Assembly (NCBI GenBank): GCA_946494345.1
Contig: CAMMBX010000042.1
Span: 1 to 8,529, forward strand
DNA: 8,529 nucleotides
Direction: 5' to 3'
Origin: an uncultured Mycoplasmatota bacterium
GTDB lineage: Bacteria; Bacillota_I; Bacilli_A; RF39; UBA660
Part shown: positions 1 to 6,114 of the stretch, piece by piece
Layout of the letters: the number at the start of each line of letters is the position of its first letter
Numbering within the stretch: position 1 is the stretch's first letter
Notes under the pieces: model-generated
Databases searched by the model: none
What the model was told of the DNA's origin: nothing
What the model saw: only the letters and a program-made list of their open reading frames with translations
Program-made: the position numbers and the translations under genes

Positions 1-5
1 ACAAT

Positions 6-47
6 TAAATGCAACTATTCCTATTTTTAGGTTGCATTTACTTTTTC
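6..47 (+). terminator. Factor-independent terminator of an upstream gene
   Basis: A perfect 10-bp inverted repeat (TAAATGCAAC at 6-15, GTTGCATTTA at 31-40) encloses a 15-nt loop and is followed by CTTTTTC. This suits termination of a plus-strand gene that lies before the window. The loop is rather long, so its efficiency is uncertain. Confidence 0.55.
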
Positions 48-62
48 AGTTCAGTCAATAAT

Positions 63-88
63 AAAAGAGTATTTAAAATACTCTTTTT
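63..88. terminator. AT-rich dyad, probable bidirectional terminator
   Basis: AAAAGAGTATTT (63-74) and AAATACTCTTTT (76-87) form a perfect dyad around a single central A. In practice this gives a 10-bp stem with a small loop, followed by a T tract. The left arm begins with an A run, so the minus-strand transcript would also end in U residues. It sits just before the lon promoter and insulates it from upstream transcription. Confidence 0.6.
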
Positions 89-91
89 CTA

Positions 92-119
92 TTGTCAAAT
101 TTTAAAAATTCGTTATAAT
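92..119 (+). promoter_or_regulatory. Sigma-A-type promoter of lon
   Basis: TTGTCA (92-97) and TATAAT (114-119) are separated by 16 nt, close to the vegetative consensus. The start site would fall near 126, leaving a leader of about 25 nt that carries AGGAGG. I see no CIRCE element or tandem CtsR box here, so heat-shock control is not evident. Confidence 0.7.
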
Positions 120-149
120 AAATATTAGTTCTTTTTAGGAGGAATATAA

Positions 150-2468
150 ATGGCAAAGTTACCTATTTTAATTATTAATAATGCAATACTCTTTCCAAAT
201 ATGGAGTATCGTGGTGAAACAATAGATTATCTAGAACAAGAGATAATCAATAATATTGATAATACTGATAGTAAAGAATTAATTATTATCCATTCTATTG
301 ATAATATTAGTATAGATGATGTAACCGAATTTCCCAAAATAGGCCTTTTAGCAACCTTAACTTTAAAATTAAATATTCCTAACTCTAAAATGCGTTATAT
401 CGTTATTGGTTTAAAAAGAGTAGAGATAAACAGTTATGAAGAAGTAGATGGCATTTACTATGCCAATTATGAGGTAATAGAAAAAGAAGAAAATCTTGAA
501 GAAGAGACAAAATATTTAAGCATGCTTTATCGTAACTATGAAAAATATGTAAGAGAAATATCTTCTGTTAGTAATGCCATGTTAGGAGAAATATCATCAA
601 TAAAGAGTCTTGATAAATTAACTGACTTTATTGTTTCTTTTCTAAATCTAAGTCCTGAAGTAAAAAAGAATTACTTATATGAATTAGATCCTATTAAAAG
701 GGCGATGAACTTAGTAGGTCAATTAAAAGAAGAAATAAATCTTGCTAAATTAGAAAAAGAAATAGAAGCGAAAGTTCATAAGAAGATCGATGAAGATCAA
801 AGGAAATACTATTTAAGTGAAAAACTGAGAATTATTTCAAATGAATTAGGAGAGCCAAATAGTAAAAATTTAACTATAAAAAAGTATAAAGATAAATTAA
901 AGAAACTTAAATGTTCTTCTAAAGTAAGAAATAGAATTAAAGAAGAAATAGACCATTTTTCTTCAATTAATGAAAATACCCCGGAGGCTTCTATTTTAAG
1001 AGACTATATTGAATTAATGTTAAGTCTACCTTGGGATTATAAAACTAAAGATGTTACTGATATTAAAGAAATAGAAACAGTCTTAAATAATAGTCATTAT
1101 GGCCTTACTAAAGTAAAGGAAAGAATTGTTGAATATATTGCAGTTAAACAAAATTCTAAAAAAGAAAAAAGTCCTATTCTTTGCTTAATAGGGCCTCCCG
1201 GAGTAGGAAAGACTTCTCTTGCTAAAACCATTGCTAAAGCCTTAAATCGTCGTCTTGTAAGTGTTTCTGTTGGCGGTATTAATGATGAAGCAGAAATAGT
1301 TGGACATAGAAGGACTTATGTTGGAGCTTTACCTGGTAGAATAATAAGTGGTATAAAAAAATGTGGTAGTTCAAACCCTGTCTTTATTATCGATGAAATA
1401 GATAAAATGACTAAAAACTTTAGAGGAGATCCTGCTAGTAGTCTTCTAGAGGTCCTAGATAAAGAACAAAACAGTTTCTTCTATGACCATTATCTTGAAG
1501 AAGAATATGACTTATCTAATGTTTTGTTTATCGCTACTGCTAACTATGAAGATCAAATACCTGTAGAACTAAAAGATAGATTAGAGATAATTTATTTAGA
1601 CTCCTACACTGAATATGAAAAATTATCTATCGCTAAAAATTATTTAATTCCAAAAGCTCTTGATGAACATGGTCTTACTTCTTTACAAGTTAGTTTTACT
1701 GATCAAGCTATACTAGATATTATTAACTATTACACTAAAGAAGCAGGAGTTAGAAACTTAGAACGTTTAATTTCTACAGTCTTAAGAAAAATTGTAAAAA
1801 AAGTATTAACAGAACCTAACTATGCTTTCTATTCCATTACTAGTAAGAACTTAGAAGAGTACTTAGATAAAAGAATTTACAATGGTAAAGAAAATAAAGA
1901 AACTAAACTAAAAGGCGTTGTCAACGGTCTTGCCTATACTCCATATGGAGGAGATACACTTCCTATTGAAGTAACATACTATAAAGGTAATGCTAACTTA
2001 GTTTTAACTGGTTCTTTAGGAGAAGTAATGCAAGAGTCAGCAAAAATTGCTTTAAGTTATATAAAAGCTAATGCCAAGAAATTTAATTTATCAAAAGAAA
2101 TATTTGAAGATGATATTCATATTCATGTTCCAGAAGGTGCTATTCCTAAAGAAGGACCAAGTGCTGGTATCGCTCTTACAACCGCCTTACTTAGTGCTTT
2201 CACTAATACTAAGATATCTACTAAAATAGCCATGACAGGAGAAATTACTTTACAAGGAGATATTCTTGAAATAGGGGGAGTTAAAGAAAAAGTCTTAGGT
2301 GCTTATAGAGAAGGAGTTAAAACTATCTATTTACCATTAAAAAATAAAGAAGATGTCAAAGAAATACCTAAAGAAATAAGAGAAAAACTAGACTTTATCT
2401 ATGTTTCTAATTATAATGAACTATATAAAAAAATATTTGTAAATAAGAAGGAAGAAGTATGCAATTAA
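150..2468 (+). CDS. lon: ATP-dependent Lon protease
   Basis: Cytoplasmic AAA+ serine protease that unfolds and degrades damaged or regulatory proteins as a hexamer. At 772 residues it has the usual bacterial LonA length. The N-terminal substrate-recognition domain covers about residues 1-190, then a charged helical linker. The ATPase has Walker A GPPGVGKT (348-355), Walker B VFIIDEID (411-418), sensor-1 region ATAN (462-465), a likely arginine finger R477 and sensor-2 R535 in GVRNLER. The protease domain has S671 in EGPSAG and K714 in GGVKEK, 43 residues apart as in the family Ser-Lys dyad, so the enzyme looks intact. The start is fixed by AGGAGG at 137-142, seven bases upstream, and by the family-like opening PILIINNAILFP. 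It overlaps the next gene by 10 nt, implying one operon. Homologues act in quality control and in restricting development in spore formers. Confidence 0.97.
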   Translation: MAKLPILIINNAILFPNMEYRGETIDYLEQEIINNIDNTDSKELIIIHSIDNISIDDVTEFPKIGLLATLTLKLNIPNSKMRYIVIGLKRVEINSYEEVDGIYYANYEVIEKEENLEEETKYLSMLYRNYEKYVREISSVSNAMLGEISSIKSLDKLTDFIVSFLNLSPEVKKNYLYELDPIKRAMNLVGQLKEEINLAKLEKEIEAKVHKKIDEDQRKYYLSEKLRIISNELGEPNSKNLTIKKYKDKLKKLKCSSKVRNRIKEEIDHFSSINENTPEASILRDYIELMLSLPWDYKTKDVTDIKEIETVLNNSHYGLTKVKERIVEYIAVKQNSKKEKSPILCLIGPPGVGKTSLAKTIAKALNRRLVSVSVGGINDEAEIVGHRRTYVGALPGRIISGIKKCGSSNPVFIIDEIDKMTKNFRGDPASSLLEVLDKEQNSFFYDHYLEEEYDLSNVLFIATANYEDQIPVELKDRLEIIYLDSYTEYEKLSIAKNYLIPKALDEHGLTSLQVSFTDQAILDIINYYTKEAGVRNLERLISTVLRKIVKKVLTEPNYAFYSITSKNLEEYLDKRIYNGKENKETKLKGVVNGLAYTPYGGDTLPIEVTYYKGNANLVLTGSLGEVMQESAKIALSYIKANAKKFNLSKEIFEDDIHIHVPEGAIPKEGPSAGIALTTALLSAFTNTKISTKIAMTGEITLQGDILEIGGVKEKVLGAYREGVKTIYLPLKNKEDVKEIPKEIREKLDFIYVSNYNELYKKIFVNKKEEVCN

Positions 2469-3082
2469 AGGATTTAAGTATTACTAATAGAAAATATGCC
2501 CTAAATATTAAAGCTGATATGACTAGTGATAATATTTTAGAATCCCTTAGTTTAAATGATATAGAAACTAATATTAAAGGACTTCATGCTCTTTTAGTAA
2601 CAGAGCCTAATTTTTTCTTAATTAATGAAGATTTCATAGATAATTCTTTAACTATTTCTAGATTATATAATGATAACTTTGCAATAAATAAATTAACTTC
2701 CCTAAAAGAATTACCAGAAGATACTAAAGAAGAAAGAGCAAGAAATTATTTAAGAAGAGAATACTTTAAAAGAGAATTTGTATTTTCCTATGATGATTAT
2801 CTAGAACTATTAGAACTAGATGATTTACTGTTAAGAGAGACAAACTATCATTATCTATTAGAGAATCCTTATATAATATATTCTATTACCTATCTAAAAA
2901 AAGAATTAGATGACTATTATATGTATAATAAAAAAGCCGATAATTATTTATATACAATTTTAAAATTACTTCTAAAAAAAGGATACTCTGATATTGATAG
3001 CGTTATTGCTATTATGAGTGCTCTTAATCTCTTTTCGTATAAAGATAATGGAAAGATTATTACTTTCGCTAAGAAAATATAG
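2459..3082 (+). CDS. Hypothetical 207-residue protein, cotranscribed with lon
   Basis: I do not recognise this protein. It is soluble-looking, with no signal peptide, no membrane segment and no cysteine, and is rich in Leu, Asp, Glu, Lys and Tyr. The N-terminal part (about 1-80) alternates polar and hydrophobic residues. The C-terminal two thirds look helical, with acidic leucine-rich stretches around residues 113-126 and 145-175. The ATG overlaps the end of lon by 10 nt and is preceded by AGAAGGA (2446-2452), so translation is probably coupled to lon. In Bacillus subtilis the gene after lonA is the GTPase ysxC, but no GTP-binding G1 or DxxG motif is visible here, so it is not that protein. 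A terminator begins inside its last codons. A Lon adaptor, or a sporulation protein of the adjacent cluster, is possible but only a guess from position. Confidence 0.85.
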   Translation: MQLKDLSITNRKYALNIKADMTSDNILESLSLNDIETNIKGLHALLVTEPNFFLINEDFIDNSLTISRLYNDNFAINKLTSLKELPEDTKEERARNYLRREYFKREFVFSYDDYLELLELDDLLLRETNYHYLLENPYIIYSITYLKKELDDYYMYNKKADNYLYTILKLLLKKGYSDIDSVIAIMSALNLFSYKDNGKIITFAKKI

Positions 3083-3096
3083 TAATAATCTTTTTT
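3052..3096 (+). terminator. Terminator of the lon operon
   Basis: AAAGATTATTAC (3052-3063) and GTAATAATCTTT (3082-3093) form a perfect 12-bp stem with an 18-nt loop, running into a T-rich tail (TTTTTTCTCTTTTC). The 5' arm lies within the coding region of the 207-residue gene and the stop codon lies at the foot of the 3' arm. It separates the lon unit from spoVID. Confidence 0.75.
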
Positions 3097-3111
3097 CTCT
3101 TTTCATACATT
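3083..3111 (+). promoter_or_regulatory. Candidate sigma-E (mother-cell sporulation) promoter of spoVID
   Basis: CATACATT at 3104-3111 matches the published Bacillus sigma-E -10 consensus CATACAnT at every fixed base. Fourteen bases upstream lies TAATAAT (3083-3089), a fair but not perfect match to the AT-rich sigma-E -35 element. The start would fall near 3118, just ahead of the ribosome binding site AAAGGAGA (3122-3129). The site follows a terminator and precedes a gene that is sigma-E-dependent in B. subtilis. No vegetative -35/-10 pair is visible in this gap. Confidence 0.55.
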
Positions 3112-3134
3112 AGAACTAAGGAAAGGAGATAAAT

Positions 3135-3959
3135 ATGCGACAAATAATAACTTTAGAAAAAGAAATAGCTTTTAAGACTATGGTAGGGGAGATTACTAGT
3201 ATTTCTTTAGAACCTGATTTAGAATTTATTAATGATAGTGAAATTGAAGGTAATTTAATAATTAGTGGTACTTATAAAATGACTGAAGCTAGTACTATTG
3301 AAGAGGAGTTTAATTATAAAATACCTGTAGAAATTATGCTTACTACTTCTTTAGATGAAGAGAAAAGAAAAATAGATATTAATAACTTTACATATCAAAT
3401 TGTAAATGAAGAGGCTTTAGAAATTAAAATAGAAGTATTAATAGAAGGCCTTGAAAAAATAGATATTGAGGAAATAGAAGAGCCTAAAGAACAAGAAGTA
3501 ATAGAAGAGCCTATAAGAGAAGAAGAAACAAAAGAAATAAAAGAAGAACCTGTAAGAGAAGAAATAGAAGTTTTAACAACAGAACAAGAAGAAGATAAAA
3601 ATACTTTACCAAGTTTTGAAGAAGTAAAACAAGAAGAAGAGACTAAAGAAATTACTACTATGGAAGAACCAAAAAAAGAAGAAGTTAGTAAAACTTTTGA
3701 AGAAGCTACTATTACTACTAATAATAATGATACTAGTAAAGAAGTAATGGATTCTATCTTTTCTGCTTTTGCTAATACCCCTGAGACTTATGCTACTTAT
3801 TCTATCTATATTCTAAGAGAAGATGATAACCTAGAAGAAGTAATGGCAAAATATAAGACAACAAGAGAAGAATTATCAGAATATAACGATTTAGATAACT
3901 TAAAAATAGGAACAAAATTAATTATTCCTACTACTATAAAAGAAACAAATGAAGGATAA
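3135..3959 (+). CDS. spoVID: SpoVID-like spore coat encasement protein with C-terminal LysM domain
   Basis: In spore formers SpoVID is a mother-cell morphogenetic protein that, with SpoIVA and SafA, makes the coat encase the forespore. Residues 1-107 resemble the SpoVID N-terminal domain: ISLEPDLE (23-30), an acidic IEGNLIISGTY strand (37-47) and a conserved-looking ending EVLIEGL (100-106). Residues 108-192 form a low-complexity Glu/Lys linker. Residues 223-266 are a LysM-type module (YILREDDNLEEVMAKY, then LKIGTKLIIP). At 274 residues it is about half the B. subtilis protein (575), the loss being mostly in the linker. There is no signal peptide or membrane segment, as expected for a cytosolic mother-cell protein. 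The ATG has a strong AAAGGAGA site. It overlaps the next gene by 11 nt, and the pairing with a YsxE-like gene supports the call. Any LysM-containing spore protein such as SafA is the main alternative. Confidence 0.82.
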   Translation: MRQIITLEKEIAFKTMVGEITSISLEPDLEFINDSEIEGNLIISGTYKMTEASTIEEEFNYKIPVEIMLTTSLDEEKRKIDINNFTYQIVNEEALEIKIEVLIEGLEKIDIEEIEEPKEQEVIEEPIREEETKEIKEEPVREEIEVLTTEQEEDKNTLPSFEEVKQEEETKEITTMEEPKKEEVSKTFEEATITTNNNDTSKEVMDSIFSAFANTPETYATYSIYILREDDNLEEVMAKYKTTREELSEYNDLDNLKIGTKLIIPTTIKETNEG

Positions 3960-4827
3960 GACAATAAGTAAATATACTTATTTAAAAAATATTAAAGTCT
4001 TAACTTATAATGATGAGAAAGTCCTAATAAAAAGAAAGAAAAAATATGACTTAGAAAAAATATATAAATATTTAGATGATCATAATATTACTAATTATCT
4101 AAAACCCTTTAAAATGACTGATAAAAACTTATATTTTAATTATCTAGATAAAAGGGTTTTATCTACTGATGAATTAGCTAAACACCTAGTCTATGCTCTT
4201 AGTGATTTACAAAATAAAACTACTACTTATAAAGAAATAGATAAAGATAAATTAAAAGAAGAGTATGATAACTTTAATAACAGAATAACATACTTAGAAG
4301 AATATTATTTTACTTTACAAGATATGATAGAAAATAAAGTTTATATGGCTCCTTCTGAATATCTATTTATAAGAAATGTATCTATTATTTATCAAGCCTT
4401 AAATTATGCTAAAAGCACTCTAGAATCATGGTATAAATTAATGAAAGAAAAAAAGACAGAACGTTATGTATACTGTCATGGTAAATGTGAACTAAGTCAT
4501 TTTATTTCTGCTGATTATGATTATTTTATAAGCTTAGAGAATGCTCATTTAGGTAGACCTACAGAAGACTTTGTAAGATTCTTTAAAACAAACTGTAATG
4601 ATACTGATATGTTAAGTAATTTTAAATATTATCAACATAGATATCATTATACTGAAGAAGAATATCTCTATTTTTTAATAAATATTACTATTCCTATCAA
4701 AATAGATATATATAAGTCAAGTTTAAATAAATGTGTAGAATTAGTTGATTTCTTTGATAGATTAAAAATAACTAGTGATTTCATTTTAAAAAATGACAAA
4801 GATAAGCATCACTATGAAAAGCACTAA
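3949..4827 (+). CDS. ysxE: YsxE/CotS-family spore coat protein (kinase-like fold)
   Basis: In B. subtilis YsxE is a coat protein of the CotS/YutH group, which has an aminoglycoside-phosphotransferase-like fold. Here 292 residues include a small N-terminal lobe (VLTYNDEKVLIKRK, 17-30), a long helical middle and a C-lobe with YCHGKCELSHFI (175-186) and SLENAHLGRPTEDFVRFF (195-212). These occupy the places of the catalytic loop (HGD.xx.N) and metal-binding loop of true phosphotransferases. The catalytic Asp after HG is Lys (K179) and the metal-loop Asp appears to be absent, so this is probably a pseudokinase. It is a soluble protein. The ATG overlaps spoVID by 11 nt and lacks a clear Shine-Dalgarno sequence (ATAAAAGAAACAA precedes it). 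No better start exists nearby, so translational coupling is likely. Cotranscription with spoVID reproduces the B. subtilis order. Confidence 0.72.
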   Translation: MKDKTISKYTYLKNIKVLTYNDEKVLIKRKKKYDLEKIYKYLDDHNITNYLKPFKMTDKNLYFNYLDKRVLSTDELAKHLVYALSDLQNKTTTYKEIDKDKLKEEYDNFNNRITYLEEYYFTLQDMIENKVYMAPSEYLFIRNVSIIYQALNYAKSTLESWYKLMKEKKTERYVYCHGKCELSHFISADYDYFISLENAHLGRPTEDFVRFFKTNCNDTDMLSNFKYYQHRYHYTEEEYLYFLINITIPIKIDIYKSSLNKCVELVDFFDRLKITSDFILKNDKDKHHYEKH

Positions 4828-5007
4828 TTCTATTAATAAAAGTAAAGCATGAATTCTTGTTACTAAGAATAAAAGAAGTACTGCTTGATAACATATAATA
4901 ACCCCTAAAGCTAGTATTGCCCCTACATAGAAGAGACTATTTCTTCTTTTTTGTTTACAAAAATTACATCTACAAAAAGGGCTATGTTTATTACCTCTAA
5001 ACTTCAT
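4786..5007 (-). CDS. Small membrane protein with N-terminal CxCxxC motif
   Basis: This 73-residue protein matches no family I recognise. The first 24 residues are basic and polar and contain H8 and a C12-x-C14-x2-C17 cluster (FCRCNFCKQKRR), able to bind a metal or form disulfides. Two strongly hydrophobic segments follow at about 25-49 and 54-73, separated by RIH, so a two-helix membrane hairpin is likely. An open frame also extends to a GTG at 5016 and an ATG at 5013, but I choose the ATG at 5007 because AGGTGAT lies just upstream of it. The 3' end overlaps the end of ysxE by 42 nt on the opposite strand. The coding call rests on the ribosome binding site, the ordered polar/cysteine/hydrophobic architecture and its filling of an otherwise empty gap. 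A role in the sporulating envelope is suggested only by neighbours. Confidence 0.65.
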   Translation of the reverse strand: MKFRGNKHSPFCRCNFCKQKRRNSLFYVGAILALGVIICYQAVLLLFLVTRIHALLLLIELVLFIVMLIFVIF

Positions 5008-5011
5008 AACC

Positions 5012-5018
5012 ATCACCT
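5012..5018 (-). promoter_or_regulatory. Ribosome binding site fixing the start of the small membrane protein
   Basis: On the minus strand the order is AGGTGAT, then GGTT, then ATG at 5007. The upstream GTG (5016) and ATG (5013) lie within or beside the AGGTGAT motif itself and have no site of their own, so the shorter 73-residue form is preferred. Confidence 0.6.
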
Positions 5019-5045
5019 ATCTTAGTTTATGTAAAGATAAAAAAG

Positions 5046-5075
5046 TTGTTAAAAACATCTATATAATGTTAAAAT
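5046..5075 (+). promoter_or_regulatory. Candidate promoter of dnaI
   Basis: TTGTTA (5046-5051) and TAAAAT (5070-5075) are 18 nt apart. A perfect TATAAT also lies at 5062-5067 but has no good -35 at 16-18 nt. One of these -10 boxes probably serves dnaI, whose Shine-Dalgarno sequence AGGAAGTGA starts at 5082. The uncertainty is which box is used. Confidence 0.4.
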
Positions 5076-5094
5076 AATATTAGGAAGTGAAGTT

Positions 5095-6000
5095 ATGCAA
5101 AAAGTAAGTACCTTAGTAAAGAAAAGTAATATGACTAAATTAAAGAGTTATTATGGTGAAGCCTTAAATGATAATAATTTTAAAGAGTATGTAGATAAGC
5201 TAGATGTAAGTGATGATGTTTTAATTAAATATACTTCTAATTTAGAAGATTGTGTTAAAGAATATGAAAATTGTAAAAACTGTAAAGGACTAAAGAATTG
5301 TCCTAATACTTTAAAAGGACATGTTTTTAAAGCTATTAAAGATGGTAATAATCTAAACTTTAGTTATTTGCCTTGTTCTAAATTAATTAAAGAACAAAGC
5401 ACCTATGCTTATAAAAAGAATATTACTTGTTTTGATTTACCTAAAGAAATAAAAGATGCTTCTTTTTCTAAAGCCTATCGGGATGATAATAAGAGACTAC
5501 CTATTTTTAAATATTTTAAAGAGTTTATTTCTACATATACAAAAAATAAAACAGGTAAAGGCTTATATTTAAGTGGTTCCTTTGGTAGTGGTAAGACCTA
5601 TTTAATAGCAGCTTTATTTAATGAACTTGCTAAAAAGAATATAAGTTCTGCTTTAGTTTATTACCCTGAACTTTTAAGAAGTTTAAAATCATCATTTGGT
5701 CATGATTATGAAGAAAGATATGAATTTATTAAAACAGTTCCTTTATTATTATTAGATGATATAGGAGCAGAATCTACTACTCCTTGGAGTAGAGATGAAG
5801 TTTTAGGACCTATATTACAGTATAGAATGGAAGAAGAATTACCAACTTTCTTTACTTCTAATTTGACTTTAAAAGAATTAGAAACAGCTTTAAGTATTAC
5901 TAATAGTGGTGTAGAAAAGGTAAAAGCAAAAAGGATTGTTGAGAGGATTAAACAGTTAACAGTTTCTTTAGAATTAATTAGTAAAAATAGAAGACAGTAA
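5095..6000 (+). CDS. dnaI: Primosomal helicase loader DnaI (AAA+ ATPase)
   Basis: DnaI loads the replicative DnaB-family helicase (DnaC in Bacillus) at oriC and at restart sites. The 301-residue length fits the family (B. subtilis 311). An N-terminal helical helicase-binding region is followed by a zinc site, C60-x2-C63-x5-C69 with H76 (ENCKNCKGLKNCPNTLKGH), typical of DnaI. The AAA+ domain has Walker A GSFGSGKT (161-168), Walker B LLLLDD (217-222), sensor-1 TSN (254-256) and a C-terminal RIVERI (280-285) likely to carry the arginine finger. The ATG follows AGGAAGTGA at 5082-5090. In B. subtilis it follows the co-loader dnaB; here its upstream neighbour is the divergent small membrane gene, so dnaB must be elsewhere or lost. 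It is transcribed alone, with a terminator overlapping its stop codon. Confidence 0.94.
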   Translation: MQKVSTLVKKSNMTKLKSYYGEALNDNNFKEYVDKLDVSDDVLIKYTSNLEDCVKEYENCKNCKGLKNCPNTLKGHVFKAIKDGNNLNFSYLPCSKLIKEQSTYAYKKNITCFDLPKEIKDASFSKAYRDDNKRLPIFKYFKEFISTYTKNKTGKGLYLSGSFGSGKTYLIAALFNELAKKNISSALVYYPELLRSLKSSFGHDYEERYEFIKTVPLLLLDDIGAESTTPWSRDEVLGPILQYRMEEELPTFFTSNLTLKELETALSITNSGVEKVKAKRIVERIKQLTVSLELISKNRRQ

Positions 6001-6023
6001 ATTAAATACTGTTTTTTCTTTTT
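5991..6023 (+). terminator. Terminator of dnaI
   Basis: ACAGTA (5994-5999) pairs with TACTGT (6007-6012) around a 7-nt loop. The stem extends outward through a G-T and A-T pairs into the tail TTTTTCTTTTT. The 5' arm includes the end of the dnaI coding region and its TAA, a compact arrangement like that of the lon operon. Confidence 0.7.
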
Positions 6024-6060
6024 AATTGATTTAATGGACTCTATGTATTTTATTAGATAG

Positions 6061-6091
6061 TAGAATGATTTTAATAAAGATAAGCATTCTA
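6061..6091. repeat. Inverted repeat in the leader of the surface-protein gene
   Basis: TAGAATG (6061-6067) and CATTCTA (6085-6091) form a 7-bp stem with a 17-nt loop, ending 5 nt before the ribosome binding site AAAGGAG (6097-6103). It could be an operator or a weak leader hairpin. A possible -35 (TTGATT, 6026-6031) lies upstream, but no convincing -10 partners it. Confidence 0.3.
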
Positions 6092-6114
6092 ATAATAAAG
6101 GAGTGTAGGCATAT

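Noticed and set aside
51..105. Possible CtsR or CIRCE heat-shock operator before lon (GTCAA motifs near 54 and 94)
   Set aside because: The GTCAA copies are not in the tandem spacing of a CtsR box and there is no CIRCE inverted repeat.
3470..3710. GAA/AAG-rich stretch as a tandem DNA repeat
   Set aside because: No fixed repeat unit; it is explained by the Glu/Lys-rich linker of the SpoVID-like protein.
4781..4796. TCATTTT-AA-AAAATGA dyad at the convergent gene ends as a terminator
   Set aside because: Neither strand has a T tract after the stem, and both sides lie in coding sequence.
5023..5031. Minus-strand CATAAACTA, a match to the sigma-K -10 consensus CATAnnnTA, with AACA about 15 nt upstream
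   Set aside because: Its predicted start (about 5017) would fall inside the Shine-Dalgarno sequence (5018-5012) of the small membrane gene, so the transcript would lose its ribosome binding site.
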